From NCBI GenBank assembly GCA_034698045.1, contig JAQGAU010000306.1, positions 1 through 31,494 on the forward strand: 31,494 nucleotides of DNA, given 5' to 3'. The DNA comes from Paramacrobiotus richtersi (Eukaryota; Tardigrada; Eutardigrada; Parachela; Macrobiotidae). Shown here one piece after another: positions 1-12,073 of this stretch. The position numbers and the translations under genes are program-made. Numbering within the stretch: the stretch's first letter is position 1; each line of letters starts with the position of its first letter. The notes under the pieces are model-generated. The model made no database searches. It worked only from the letters and a program-made list of their open reading frames with translations, and was not told the origin of the DNA.

Positions 1-1518
1 AGGTACCAAATGTTTCAAAAGCTAACGGTACAAACTCATATTGTCCACTCAGCTCAACATAATGTCTCCGTTTGGCTACTTCACGTGCTTTCGCTGCCGC
101 GCCTGCCTTTTTGGATCCCTATTTCCCGTTGAAATACACCAACGGTTACATTTATCCTTGCACATTTCCAAGCCCCTCTGTTAAGCCATCCCCGCAGATT
201 AGCCTCCTCACCAATCGACTCTCCTGACCAAAATCACTGAAACATGCTGTCACAACAGGAATTATCCTCCTATGAATGATATCCTCGGTGCAAATGACCC
301 AGTTTGCACAGGGACCCCCATATGTATACAGATAATAAGCGTAATTACGGTGAAGGAGCAATTTATCTCCCATCTGTTAGTCCCTGACTCCGGGCAGGCA
401 CAATGCCCAGTGGGCAAGTAATCGATCCACCCCAGCGATTGGATCGATAAAGCCTTCTGAGACGCGGGAACTGTGTGCGTTATACCGCGGACAGCTAATG
501 AACCACAACGTGTTACGCATGTTGCGCACGAATCGCAGACGATCCGAGTGAGACGTGCCGGGCTAATCTGGCCGTCTACCATACCAAATCACCGCGACCC
601 GATATGCAAATGGAGTAAACAACGCAGGCGCTAATCGTTTTGGACATTAAACGCATTAATTAGTATTCTGTGGGAAAGCTGGTTATTGGCGTCTGGACTC
701 TAAATATACACAAACATGCTGTCTATGAGCAATGCTGTGTATGCCGCTGATACATGCGGAGTTTAACTTCTGCAGGGAAAAAGCGTTGAATGTGTTCTTG
801 ACGTTATCGCACCTTTTTGAGTTCTTATGCAGAATGAAAAATCATTGCTCTACGGTATAGCTTCTTACACGGATGCCATCATAGGCAAAATTAAACAACA
901 ACTTTTCTTCAAATCAAAGAATATCGGTTTCCGTCTAAACGGTTCGCTTCCAGAGCGTTAGCGCCATAACGGCAAATCTGATCAGAATGCTAGCAAATTA
1001 AAAATAGCAAAAACAAAGAGGAAATAAAAAGGTACTGAAAACATGATTCTGACATTACAAAATTTGGAAGCAAAGCGTTACTCGCAGCTTTCAGTAACTC
1101 GCTATACAGATACATATGGAGGTACATTATCGATAATAATTAAAGTTCCATCTCAACAGTGTGACAGTGATGAAGATTTTACAGTCTGCAGTATTTAAAG
1201 AATTTGCTAAAGTATTTTTGGTTTAAAAACGCGTTCTTCCGGCAAAAATGAGTTCTTTCGATCGACAGCTGAATGTACAATCGATAGGACACGAAGGTGC
1301 CCGCGATTTCGTCACCAACTGTCAAACGAAATTAGTGCGATGCACCATGGACAGCACACGGGACCGGGGCCCGGCGCATGTATAACCGGGGATGCAGATG
1401 CGGATAAGTTAATCACACCACGAAAGCAATTTGTCAAACTGGGGAAGCGCTTTTTTTGCCCGTCACAGACGGCTAGCAATGAGTGCACGTTGAGCAACAC
1501 AGTGATCGTGATCTTGAG

Positions 1519-1534
1519 CACACACACACACACA
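1519..1534. repeat. (CA)n microsatellite
   Basis: About eight CA dinucleotides in a row. A simple repeat with no attached function visible. Confidence 0.9.
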
Positions 1535-2010
1535 TTCCACATATCATCTATATTGTCGTTTCCGGGGAAGCTTTTAAATCTTCCCCCCCAGTTGGATGGT
1601 CGGGAGACAGTGACAAAATTTACCGCGCGTTAGGGAGAGAATGATCTGCTTTTAGTGTACACTGCGCGTTTCCTCGTAAAATCAATCGATTAATCAACGA
1701 AAAAATCAGCCTTTTCATGCGGCTAATCGATCGTCGATGGGCTCGGACAATCGTTGGGATATCGGTAACGCAAATGTTGAATTATCATCGTGAAGCCGGC
1801 TTCTTAACAGTGGATCAGTGAACATGTGCTTAACAAAAATTATGATCAAGTTGTTTACACTGACCAAAGCTCTTCGATAAACAGAAGGACTATGTTGAAT
1901 AAACCGAACCATCCAGTTCAACGATGCCTAAGCGTAATACAATGCTTACTTAAAACATACATAATGTTGTACTGTAAGTGCCTTTAACTAGGCTTTGGCT
2001 GATGTAGCGA

Positions 2011-2040
2011 AATAATAATAATAATGATGATAATAATATT
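2011..2040. repeat. (AAT)n/(GAT)n trinucleotide repeat
   Basis: AAT units run into a short GAT-GAT interruption and back to AAT. A separate short (CAT)n run lies at about 2520-2537. Both are simple-sequence repeats in non-coding DNA. Confidence 0.85.
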
Positions 2041-5000
2041 CGCCAGAGAAAATCTTCGAAATGATTCGCAACGTTTTTGGATAGTGCATTTATCATTACG
2101 CAGTGATCTGGAGATACGAGATCTCGAATGTTGCAACATCATTTCGAAAACATTTCTCAAGCTGTTTTAAGCTGCCATTAAACTTGACTTGAATACTCTG
2201 TTCGAAAATCAACTAAACTGTGTAGTTATGAAGTTATTCGTATAATTTTGTTTTGAAAATGATATATTCCATGCATTAATAGTTCAGATTTTCCTTTTTT
2301 TCCGAAAGTCTGTTGAATTTATAACGAACGCGGGGAAAATCCACATGATAATGAAGAAAAATTGTACTTTCACCCACCAGAGACGCGAAAGCTCAGCCAG
2401 GCGGTAACCCGACACCGGTAGCGATAATATGTCCCTGGGTTAGTGTCGATCTCACCGGGTCTTCGCCGGCAGCCAACACGGGCAGACGGAGACCGTATTC
2501 CCGATGTGAACAATGTACATGATCATCATCATCATCACGGCGTCGAGAAATCCCATCTCTCAACCACGCACACATAATCAGCATTTTGCCATATTCCCCA
2601 CACACTGTGCACAATTGTATATATTTTTTTCCAGCTCACTCAACACATTAACATATATCCCTCATTGGAGGAAAAAACATAATCCCAAATGTTCCTCAAG
2701 CAAATAAACCAATTATTTAACCATCTTTCCGGTGTTTACGATGATCGGTCGGAAAGTGCCGACACGGCGGAAATGTCTCATTGACTAGGATTTCCATCTG
2801 GCTAGTGCAGTTGGGGGAAATTGGAGAATATGCACAAGTAGCACGGCAGGATTCGGCTCGAGTTAATCAAGCCCGATTTAGCTTAGACGGAGGGAAAATT
2901 GGAATGGAAAAATATGCGTGTGTGTATGTAATGTTTAAAGAGCGAAATAATCATCCCCCACCCCGATCACATCAACAACCTCGAAAAGAGTGCGCCCGGA
3001 TGGAATAGCGCGGAAGATATGTGCAACGTGCCTGAATCTATAACACGCACTAGTGGCAAATAGGCCGAGTTTTTAGCCAACACGGTTTATACTTAGACAA
3101 CAAGCTTGTTAATTCGACGCTTGGCTTAGTAACTTAACACTCCCTCTCTCTGCGCTGAGCCAAAACGCGGGAATGTACCAGACAGTAGTGTGTGCGCGCG
3201 GGCCCGGCACAATGCTAAAACTACACATCATACACATGGCGACTGACAGGAAGGAAGTGATGGGTTTAGTGAACACGGCGCCCACTCTGTATGGGAAATC
3301 AGTGGCCTGCGCAGTACACACAAAAGATCGTGGGGATATAGAGTCGTGTTCGTGTCTGATGGGACGACAAATTGGGCAAAACCTGGGTGCACGCTACATA
3401 ACAAAACATCCTTGCAACAAACACTCAGGCTTTTGACCTTTGATCCTAACCTGGGAATTGTGGCCGGTGCTGCGGTGGATCTGAGAGCGGGTTTTGTGGG
3501 AGCGAGTACCTTCATCCCCAGATGGGTATTGTTAGTGTGACAGCTGTGGGTTGGGAATGGTATATGGCCGGCGTATTAATGTATCAGTTAAAAGGGGCAT
3601 TTTGAATGGCAAATGCTTATTGATTAACTTGGTACGCGGGTTTTTATAGCACTTATCACTGTGTTACCTTCGTGTTTGATCCTACAGCTTCTAACCGCAG
3701 TATAAAAGAAAACGATAAAACGAGGTACATTCAGGACGGAAACCACTTTGTATGTAATACGACTTGACCTACACCGGCATATCGAAGGAAGAAAGCTTAC
3801 GATTATTTGACATGAATGTGAGTTAAATCAGGATTCAGAACCGTATGAAAGATTCGGTTAACTGGGCACCATATATGCCGTGAATCACCGTAATTTAGAA
3901 CCAAATTAATAATACCGCGAATCTTTTAATCAACTGTACATGTACAGGATTCTAGCACAATCTGTCAGTATACCAAGCAAATCAAGCATGTATCATTGTC
4001 GAAGGCAGTACGTGCAGTTTTGCGATACAGAAAAATGCAGTTACATTGCGGCTAAACATGTTACATCCACTAGTAAAGAAGATTCTGAACCTCCAACTCC
4101 CAAACGAAATGGTGAATTACATGTGCAGTAATTCTTAAAACTTCCATCTATCCCCATAAATTCTTAATTCCTGGTAATTATGGTTAATGGAGATATACCA
4201 CACAACATGCATTTAATCCACAATTCTGAGCTGGTTCAAGCGCGCAGCATCCCTAATTGTTATCGATCCACTGCACACATGTACCAACAACACAAGTGCA
4301 TGATAAGCAGAAAATCGCTTCCCCACTCGGGTGTATACGGAGTATAATCGCGCGCCCGGTGCATTTTGACAAGGGAGCACGGTAATTAAAGCCAGCAGTC
4401 AACCCGGGGCAAAGCTGCAGCCTTAATTCTATCCCAGAGACGGATGAACTAATTGGCATCCGCGCGAGCTGCCCAGTGCACAGACGTGCACCCACTCCCG
4501 ACCCCCCACACTGTGTCACTGACGACTAACGCATCTCTCTCACATGGACAGGATGTAATCGAATTTCTTCCAGGGAGATGGATGCGCCTCTCGATGCAGC
4601 CCAGCACACGCTCCGAGCGTGGAAACAATTAGCCACTAAAGCACGTACTTGGCTGCACTTGGGATGGAAAGTTGAAACATGGGAAACGCAGTGCGCAGTT
4701 CAGTTAAAGTATGCTATTGAAGATACCGTTAAAAAGTTGCGGTAATTTTCAATGAGTTAAAGAGCCGAGAAGTATGGAGATAATAGTATATTACAAATTT
4801 TTTTTGAGTTAACAGTTCAATTAATATAAAAAAATACTCGGTTGTACATCAAAAATAACTGGTTGTGGGTGGAAGATCTTCAGTTTTTGTTAGTTCTGAA
4901 AGAATTACCTTTATCAGAAACGTTATTGTGGTTTAAGAAGCTTATCTTACAAGTAGCAGTTTGCCGAATACTACAGAGTAACCGACGTTTGAGAGATGTG

Positions 5001-5253
5001 TGTAAACGGCCTAACGTTATGAAAGCCGACCGGATGGAGATTTCATTACGCGCATTTGTCAAATTGAATAGCAACCTGAAAATGAAAAGTCCATTTCCAA
5101 GTAGTAGTCCATCAATCATTCCCCGAGACTAGTCACATCTCTAAGTGCTGATGGAGCCAAGTGCCGGTAAAGAGGAGGCCCCTTTACACAGCAGTGAATG
5201 GAGAGCGCGGGAGTTAAATTTATAATCTACATATATACATAACGTATTTCGGG

Positions 5254-5290
5254 CACACACACACACACAGCACACAGCCCGTGTGTGTGT
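5254..5290. repeat. (CA)n followed by (GT)n, hairpin-forming microsatellite
   Basis: A CA run of about 8 units is followed, after a short AGCACACAGCCC spacer, by about 5 GT units. The two halves are complementary and can fold into a hairpin, which is unusual for a plain microsatellite. No gene is attached. Confidence 0.75.
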
Positions 5291-8200
5291 TGATCTAATA
5301 TATGTGCTGAGGCTCTCAAGCCGTGCTATCAAGTGGCAGCTGCGGGAGAGTGGAGGAATAATATTTGCTATTGTATAATCAGGCATCTGTGATATATATG
5401 TGTTCGGGTGGTGGGAGATTTTCCGGCTGGATTGAGCGGACGGTTAGGGGGGTGTCAATGATAGACACGGGAGGGTTAGAGTGTGGCGGCTGCTTCCGGC
5501 GGGTTTTGGGGCGTGGGAACGGGGTGGATGTTGCTGGGGATCAGTGACGCTTGATTAGATTAATCGATTGTGCTGCGGGGTTCCTGAGATTAATAGTATG
5601 TGCAATGTAAGATTCACGAAAATACCTGTTTGTTCAGTGTTTTATTCTTATGACACAATCTGGCGAGGAATCACTGACTGACCGGCAAAAAAACACATAA
5701 CGAACAACGGTGCACGTACCGGCTTTTTTTCTACGTATTGTTAACAGGATCGCAGAATCCTCATGCGGTTCCCAATGACAAGAGCCACGAGAGCTATCCT
5801 ACTATGTGATATTACATTCTGGCGTGAGATTTACACCGACACCGAATAGGTCATTATTAGGTGCAACTTTTAACAGTGTTGTTTTTCACTTTTCAGTGCT
5901 TTATGATTGTCTAAGTGTAAACATGCTATCTGCCAAAAACTATCGACCGTTTGAAGATAGCTATATTTTGCCGTCATATGTTTTGATTGTCAAGTAGTCA
6001 AATGATCAGAAATTGGAAATAGCGATGCTAAATTAAGGTGATATGCTGCTCGGTATGATTGCAGTGTAAGAAGGAATACGAGCGCTTACACATTTGTTGT
6101 ATTAGTCTTCAATTCTTAACATTTTCTTGCTATTACATCACCTCGATTACGTAATCGGGTCATCAATGTTCTGCCTACATGTTAGTTGTTAGATCTTCTA
6201 CTGTTCGTTATCTTAGCTTTCATAAGCTCAGAAAAGACTTGTTCGTTAATAAAACCATATCATACCATATCAAAATGCATGTTGCGTACTTCATATTAAG
6301 CTGCCGTAATTTTGATCGGGAGTTCATAAACGTGGTTGAGGGACGGACTCACAAACAGAACAACCGTAAAATTCAGGAAGCGACACGATCTGCGTATCAT
6401 AAATGACATCATTAACAACATTAACGATCCGGGCGACCGTAAAACACTATCCCACCCAAGGAAATGGCAGCTATACGCATTAACATTTGCGCAACCTTCC
6501 GCTCACATTTCCTAGTTATCTTCATCGTGTAATCGTGGTCTTCTGCCAACAAACAGCTTCCAACTAGAATTAACTATGACAGCGTAGAAAAGGCTTTTGT
6601 TTAGAAAAAATGTTCGCGATCAGCAAAAAATACTACGGATCTTTTAACCTCTGCTGAAATGTTTACCATTTCCTCAAATGTTCAACATTAAAGTGCAGTT
6701 CTTTGGAAATGTTAAAGATTAAAAAGTGTGTTTCTCTCAGACACCGCGCGGCAAGTTAATTCCGGCACGACAGCACTCATCGGTCGAAAGAAGAAAAATG
6801 ATCAAATTACAATTCCGTTGGCCAACACATCTGGCCTTCGTTGGAAAACTTCACGGAATGCGGGTAAGATATCGAGTAACAAGGCAGTGAATCACACACA
6901 CAAGCGGGGGAAAAGTCTCCTAAGCCCCAGAAAAACCCAAGTGACACTTCGTTCCTTAACAGTTCCATCAAGCCGCAACCAAGTGCTGGCAGCTTGTGAA
7001 AGGACCTTGAAGGAGTCCAAAGCATTAATTATGGCTCTTGTCATCACACTGACTGTTCACCACTCCACAGCTAATGAATTTCACTGCCGGCAGATGGAGA
7101 TCGTTGCGATGGGAAATTATCATCAAACCAAAGGCAAACACAGCGTTTATCACATTATCAACTCTAAATATAATACTGATTACGCGCGCGGCCGGGTAAA
7201 CACCTAATCCGCAACCTTAATGTAGCGGAACATCAGCACAGTTTAAATGGCTATATAATTACGCCTCCCTTGCTGCTGATAAGCACGGCGATCGACGCTT
7301 GTTCAAGTTCATGTATACCGAAGGGATTATACGACGATACGGGGATTTAGCACGAGTTGTGTCTGCGTTGCACAACAATTCATCATCCTGACATGCTCTC
7401 TTACCTGCTTGTAACGGGGAGACGATCGGGGAATAGGAGAGAGTAACCTTTGCGCGATTCGATTAGCATAAATCAAATGTACAACGCTGAGAGGAATACA
7501 CTCTCTTCTGTGTCGACGGATGAGGAAAATCTCTACCCGACAGTTATTTGACACGAGCTGAGAAAAGTGAACGTGTGGCAAATTTAGCCGCAAAGAGTAC
7601 TCTCGGCGACGGAAAAGATTTATGAGGAGCGGGACCATATCGTGTATTTTAGAGGCTACTTAGCTTGCGATCATAGACCAGTGTTTTGTTTTGATTTCCC
7701 AATCATGTCCATCACATGTCGCTCGATTCTGCAGCCAGTATAATATGGGCCCAGAGAAACGGTCCAAGAATAAATACACTTAACAGCTAAATATTTAGAT
7801 TAGCTATGCAAACTACATCATTTTTCCGTATGGGCTGTATATACACGGATGGGGCCAGTGTTATTAAAAGAAATTCTCCTTTAGAGACATATGTCAGATG
7901 AGATATGCCACTCAGCATGCACACCACAGCCCCTTTGGACAATATGGCCAAATGTGGAGAATATGCTGTACACTTACGTTTATCCACCGGGTTTAATAAT
8001 CCGTATCATCCATTAGCGCCGACATAAAACATCATGTTCTGCATGTAAAAACGATACATTAGGCATTGTGGGTATAATAATCCAGTTGTATAAGGAACAA
8101 GTGCGAGTCAGCCGGCGTTTGCGCAATGAATGAGTAAACATGCGTGTTGTGTATGGTGGCTGTCTATTTGTGATAAAGCCCAGCGATATTGACGCCTGTT

Positions 8201-9506
8201 ATCTTGCAGCGCGCTATACAGTTTCTGTGTGTTTTGACAGTGTGACGTGGAAAATGTGGCGGATCATAATTAAACGCGCTTCTTGTCTGTGGAATGCTTA
8301 ATTAGATTCGTTTGCGGAATGCGTGTTGGCTGGCCGTTGTGTGGTGGGAAAAGAAACGCCAAAAGAACACCAGCGTAAATGCGCTGGAACAGTGTCGCTT
8401 GGATGCGGGTGCGCGCGGTTTCAGGCTTGGCAAAGCACAGGAGCCATTAGGAAGACTGTGATTCGCACATGTGAATCTGTCAGCAACCAAAACCTGATGA
8501 ATGTCAGAGCATTAGCGAGATCTCGGCATCATGTGTGTAGACAAAGACCTTAATCCAAAATGCTTAAACATGCTCTAATGATTTCAGCAATGTTCTCCAT
8601 TGAAGTTTGTCTAATGGTGTTTTAACATTCAAATTACTCTGTGGTAACGTGGACCGCAGTCTTCAGTCTTGATTGTTGTGATGATACGTGACCACACAGG
8701 GTACTCGTTGTGTCGAATTTGTTGTATCTATATGTTTTCGTTAATTTTACCAGTTGAGTATACCACGTACATAGAGAAATTCCTTTTCGATAACAGAAAA
8801 ACTCAAGGACGATTGTCTTGCACCCTACATTTGTTCACTGGAAATGTGTTTGTGTATGGTCGGAAACTATAAACCCTATGGAGATTTATTGCTTTTGCTG
8901 ACCAAAAGATTTGTTTGTATGTACACCGTTGCGCTGATGCGCAGTAGCCAGAAACGTTGTAAACACCCATCCATGTACAAAATTCTCGTTGTTTACTAAC
9001 TGCTCTGAGACTTGCACCAAAAATGCAGAGATGTATGCTTGGTTCTTAATTCAGTTGATTGTACAACATCTACAAAACTAGAACGAGTATAGCCGCAGGC
9101 ACAATTCGAATGCTCACGAATCCAGAAAATGTGCACCCTGAACGTTTTAAAACTATCTTTGAAAATCTGCGGTGGATTTCCAGATGATTTTTCATACAGT
9201 CCGACCATATTAAATCTCCTTATGAGGGCGCGCCTAATGTCCTCAGTCAAATGTCTTTATGAAAACACAGGAATGTTACGTTGATACGCCACAGGAAACA
9301 CAATCAGAAAGCAAATGTTCCCCTTTTTTCTAAGACATCAGACAGTAAACAAAGGAGCGTGGCATCGTGTAACATGAAAGTCGACTTCTTCCACATTTGA
9401 AAAATTCTAACAACAGCATATGCTTATCGCATGCTCAAGAAGGAACCTCCATACATATGCGTTACGCGCAAACATCGGCTTTTGGCATCCTGCACAGCAC
9501 ACTTTA

Positions 9507-11998
9507 CTAGCATATATCCGACTGCACAAACTTAAGGAACGCTTCATCGGAACTACCTCCCGGTGCTACCGCCGCCTTCATAATCCGGCTAACATCCGCC
9601 GCCTTCTTCGCATAATCCCCTTTCTCACCCCCGTTCTCCCATTGTCCGACTTTTTTCACCAGATCCACGATTTCTCGCGCTGGAACCGTTCTAGCGAAAA
9701 GCATTCCGGTACCCGGCAGAGCGACTCCGGTACCCATTCGCTCTAGCATGCGGGCATTGGCGAACTGGTCGCCAAACATGGGCCAAGCGACGATCGGCAC
9801 TCCGGCGTCAAACGCCTCCAGTAGGCTGTTATAGCCGACGTGACTGACGAAGAGGCGGGTGGCTTTGTGAGTCAGAATGTGGCGCTGAGGGCTCCAGGGT
9901 ACTACGAGGAACTTACTGGTTTTTGATTGGTGGGGAATTTCCGATTGCATCTCGTCCGGGAGGAACTGATGCTGGTTGGTTTTTAAAGACCAGATGAATG
10001 GCTTTTTCAGGGAGAGCAATGCTTGGGCAATTTCTAAAACACCAATAAACGGATTGATAGATACGTTTACCTGCGAATTATGTATCTGTACCCAAGGCCG
10101 TAAAATTCCATCCGAGTAAGTAAATCTGTATTTAAAGTAGGTATGGTACACATGGTAATTAACATGAACGGCAAATTAATGAAGGACAAAAAAGCTTATT
10201 TAATTACAACTATACGGTAGGTTTCGATTAACAAGACAAAATAAGTATGTTTGATACGGTTTACAAAGCATACATATATTCTGTGCATGATATACCCTGT
10301 AATACACATAAAGTTATACAACGGAATTGATTTCTAGCTCAATAGTTTAGATTTGTGGGTGCGTGAAAATGTGTGCTGAAAACAGGCTGCACCTAACATT
10401 ATATAAAGTTATACAATTGTAGGTGGCCAGTACAGGTATGGTACGAGCTCTGACTACAATCTACCGATAAATTAGTAAAATTACCCGTGATCTGCTCCTT
10501 TTCTGAAACCGCAAACGACCCAAAGCTGACATATATCACACTCCGTTCGCCCTGGTTATCCAACCACTCTCCGACCAAAGTCCCGGCCGCCTTGGCATCC
10601 TCCCTCATGACGTTTTCCTCCGTGAACAAGGGCGCCACAAATCGTACCGGCTTACCAACCGTTAGCGGATGGGTTCTGAATTTCTCCACAGTTCTGCTCT
10701 CCAGTTCCCCGACCGAGTTCACAATGTAGCCAGCAATCTTGCGTAATTGTTCAAAAAAGGATGGGCCAATTTTAAACATACTATCCTTGTAACCCTGGGG
10801 GATACCCGTTTTCGATACATCCTCATGGGCCTCCCAGTCCGAAAAGAAGGCCTTGTCGGGAATAACCGGCGTGTCCGGGTTGATGTCCAGTTTGTTGGAT
10901 AACATGTAGCCGGATGCTGACAGAAAAACGAAGCATTTGATTCCCCGTTCCAGTAGAATGTTTACCTAAAGAAACAACGTAAATGAAGTAATTTTAATTC
11001 GGGAAATCAAATTCGAATGCCCGTCATCTTGACAACAATCGACTCTCGCTCTCACAAGTGAATATGTTCGGGCAAGATTCAGAAATAAGTAATTCCCTTA
11101 TACCAATATGATCTAGTAAATATGGGCAATATTTAGCAGTTTTTAATCACTACGAGGCACAAACGGTGAAAATTAATGAATTTGCAAAGTTATTATTACG
11201 TAAGTATGTATAACATAGCCTCTACGAAACAAGAATCAGCAAGATTACGATCTTGATCCGATTTCCGTAGACCGCTATGCTAAGCGAAATTACACACTAG
11301 TAACTTCGAAAATTCATAACTTTTCACCGTTTGTGCTTGGTAACGATTAAAAAATTGCTAAATATTGCCCATATCTACTAGATCATATTGGTATAATGAA
11401 CTTATTTATTTCTGAGTCCTGCCCGAAAATACTTATAATAAACAGCATGAATTTGGTTTGATAAACAGCAATCAACGCTTAGAAAAAGTCAGTTTTATAA
11501 CTTTCAAAACAGCGCTGATGTGCATGCGAAAGAAACTGATAGGAGAACGTTTTGATTTGAACAAAACACTGTCATCCCTACCTGGAAGAACGCCACCAGA
11601 TCCCCAATGACGACATCAACAGGGCGCTGCAACGGCTGATCCAGAAGGCTCAGATACTCGTCCTTCATGGCGCCATTCGGATCGGCTGCAGCGGGCATTG
11701 TTCTAAACAGCTGCGACGTGTACATCATGGTCTTATCCATGATGCTCATCATCTGGCCCAGAGTTCCCTCGCTATCGTCGCTCTCTTGGAGATCGTCCAG
11801 GATGGCGGTTAACTTGATGGTTTTCTCGTCCGCCGCCGTGAAAATACCCCGCTGACGCAGCTGTTCCACACGCAACTTGGATACAACGAAGGTGACGTCA
11901 TGGTACTGGCTGATTTTACGAGCCAGTTGTAAAATGGGAGTCATATGCCCGAAGAGGGCGTACGGGAGGATAAGAATATGCTTGCGCTCGGCGGACAT
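9507..11998 (-). CDS. soluble UDP-glycosyltransferase (GT1 family), 3 exons
   Basis: Transfers a sugar from a UDP-sugar to a small lipophilic acceptor, probably for detoxification. Exons on the minus strand are 11998-11582, 10965-10485 and 10033-9507 (417+481+527 nt, 474 residues), with GT-AG junctions in phases 0 and 1. The ATG at 11998 sits in an A-rich Kozak context; an ORF extension to 12073 adds nothing family-like. The N-terminus shows GHMTP with a likely catalytic His18, and D133 in VIGD fits the partner Asp. The donor-binding box runs W346 to Q389 (44 residues): WSPQ, H355, SHVGYNS, E372, GVPIVAWP, FGDQ, then ANA. Q389 suggests a glucose-type donor (inference). There is no signal peptide and no C-terminal membrane anchor, so it should be cytosolic, unlike typical metazoan ER UGTs and closer to plant or bacterial enzymes. 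The length suits soluble GT1 proteins. Confidence 0.9.
10966..11581 (-). other. UGT intron 1
   Basis: A 616-bp phase-0 intron. The donor is CCAG|GTAGGG and the acceptor CTTTAG|GTAAAC, read on the minus strand. Most of it is filled by the inverted-repeat element at 11056-11434. Intron 2 (10034-10484, 451 bp, AT-rich) uses ACGG|GTAATT and TTTTAG|AAATTG. The alternative acceptor at about 10073 (GCAG|GTAAAC) would break the frame and the QIT-EIAQALL motif, so I rejected it. Confidence 0.8.
11056..11434. mobile_element. 379-bp foldback (MITE-like) element inside a UGT intron
   Basis: The two halves are long imperfect inverted repeats of about 150-170 nt each. TTATACCAATATGATCTAGT near 11098 mirrors the sequence ending near 11397, and the pairing extends outward through TTCGGGCA/TGCCCGAA and inward through CACAAACGGTGAAAA and CATAGC. 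There is no ORF of its own. Arm-to-arm mismatches and small gaps suggest an old insertion. I could not fix a target-site duplication. It is probably a non-autonomous DNA transposon; the superfamily is unknown. Confidence 0.75.
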
Positions 11999-12073
11999 TT
12001 TTTCACGGTTTCTAGACGGTAAACAGTTTGTGCACAGCTGATCAGATACCTGCAAATCTGCGCGGAAAATCAA

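Larger units (their letters stand above)
1..9400. other. gene-poor stretch, no supported gene
   Basis: I find no ORF here that reads like a protein domain, and none that chains to neighbours through good splice sites. The longest ORF, 6728-7207 plus (159 codons), is low in hydrophobic-core pattern, has no motif, and is probably chance. The stretch holds simple repeats (annotated separately) and AT-rich, homeodomain-like TAAT cores that are too common to call. It could be a distal regulatory region or a long intron of a gene outside the window. Nothing seen decides between these. Confidence 0.5.

Noticed and set aside
6728-7207. 159-codon plus ORF as a gene
   Set aside because: No motif, no signal or domain-like hydrophobic pattern, no splice partner; length is possible by chance in 9 kb on six frames.
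9420-9746. Plus-strand ORF over the UGT 3' exon
   Set aside because: It is the antisense shadow of the UGT donor-binding exon, which has strong family motifs on the minus strand.
10034-10151. Extending UGT exon 3 upstream to the ORF start at 10151 (VNVSINPFIG...)
   Set aside because: It would insert residues between QIT and EIAQALL, where the family has none; the TTTTAG acceptor at 10034 restores the family pattern in phase.
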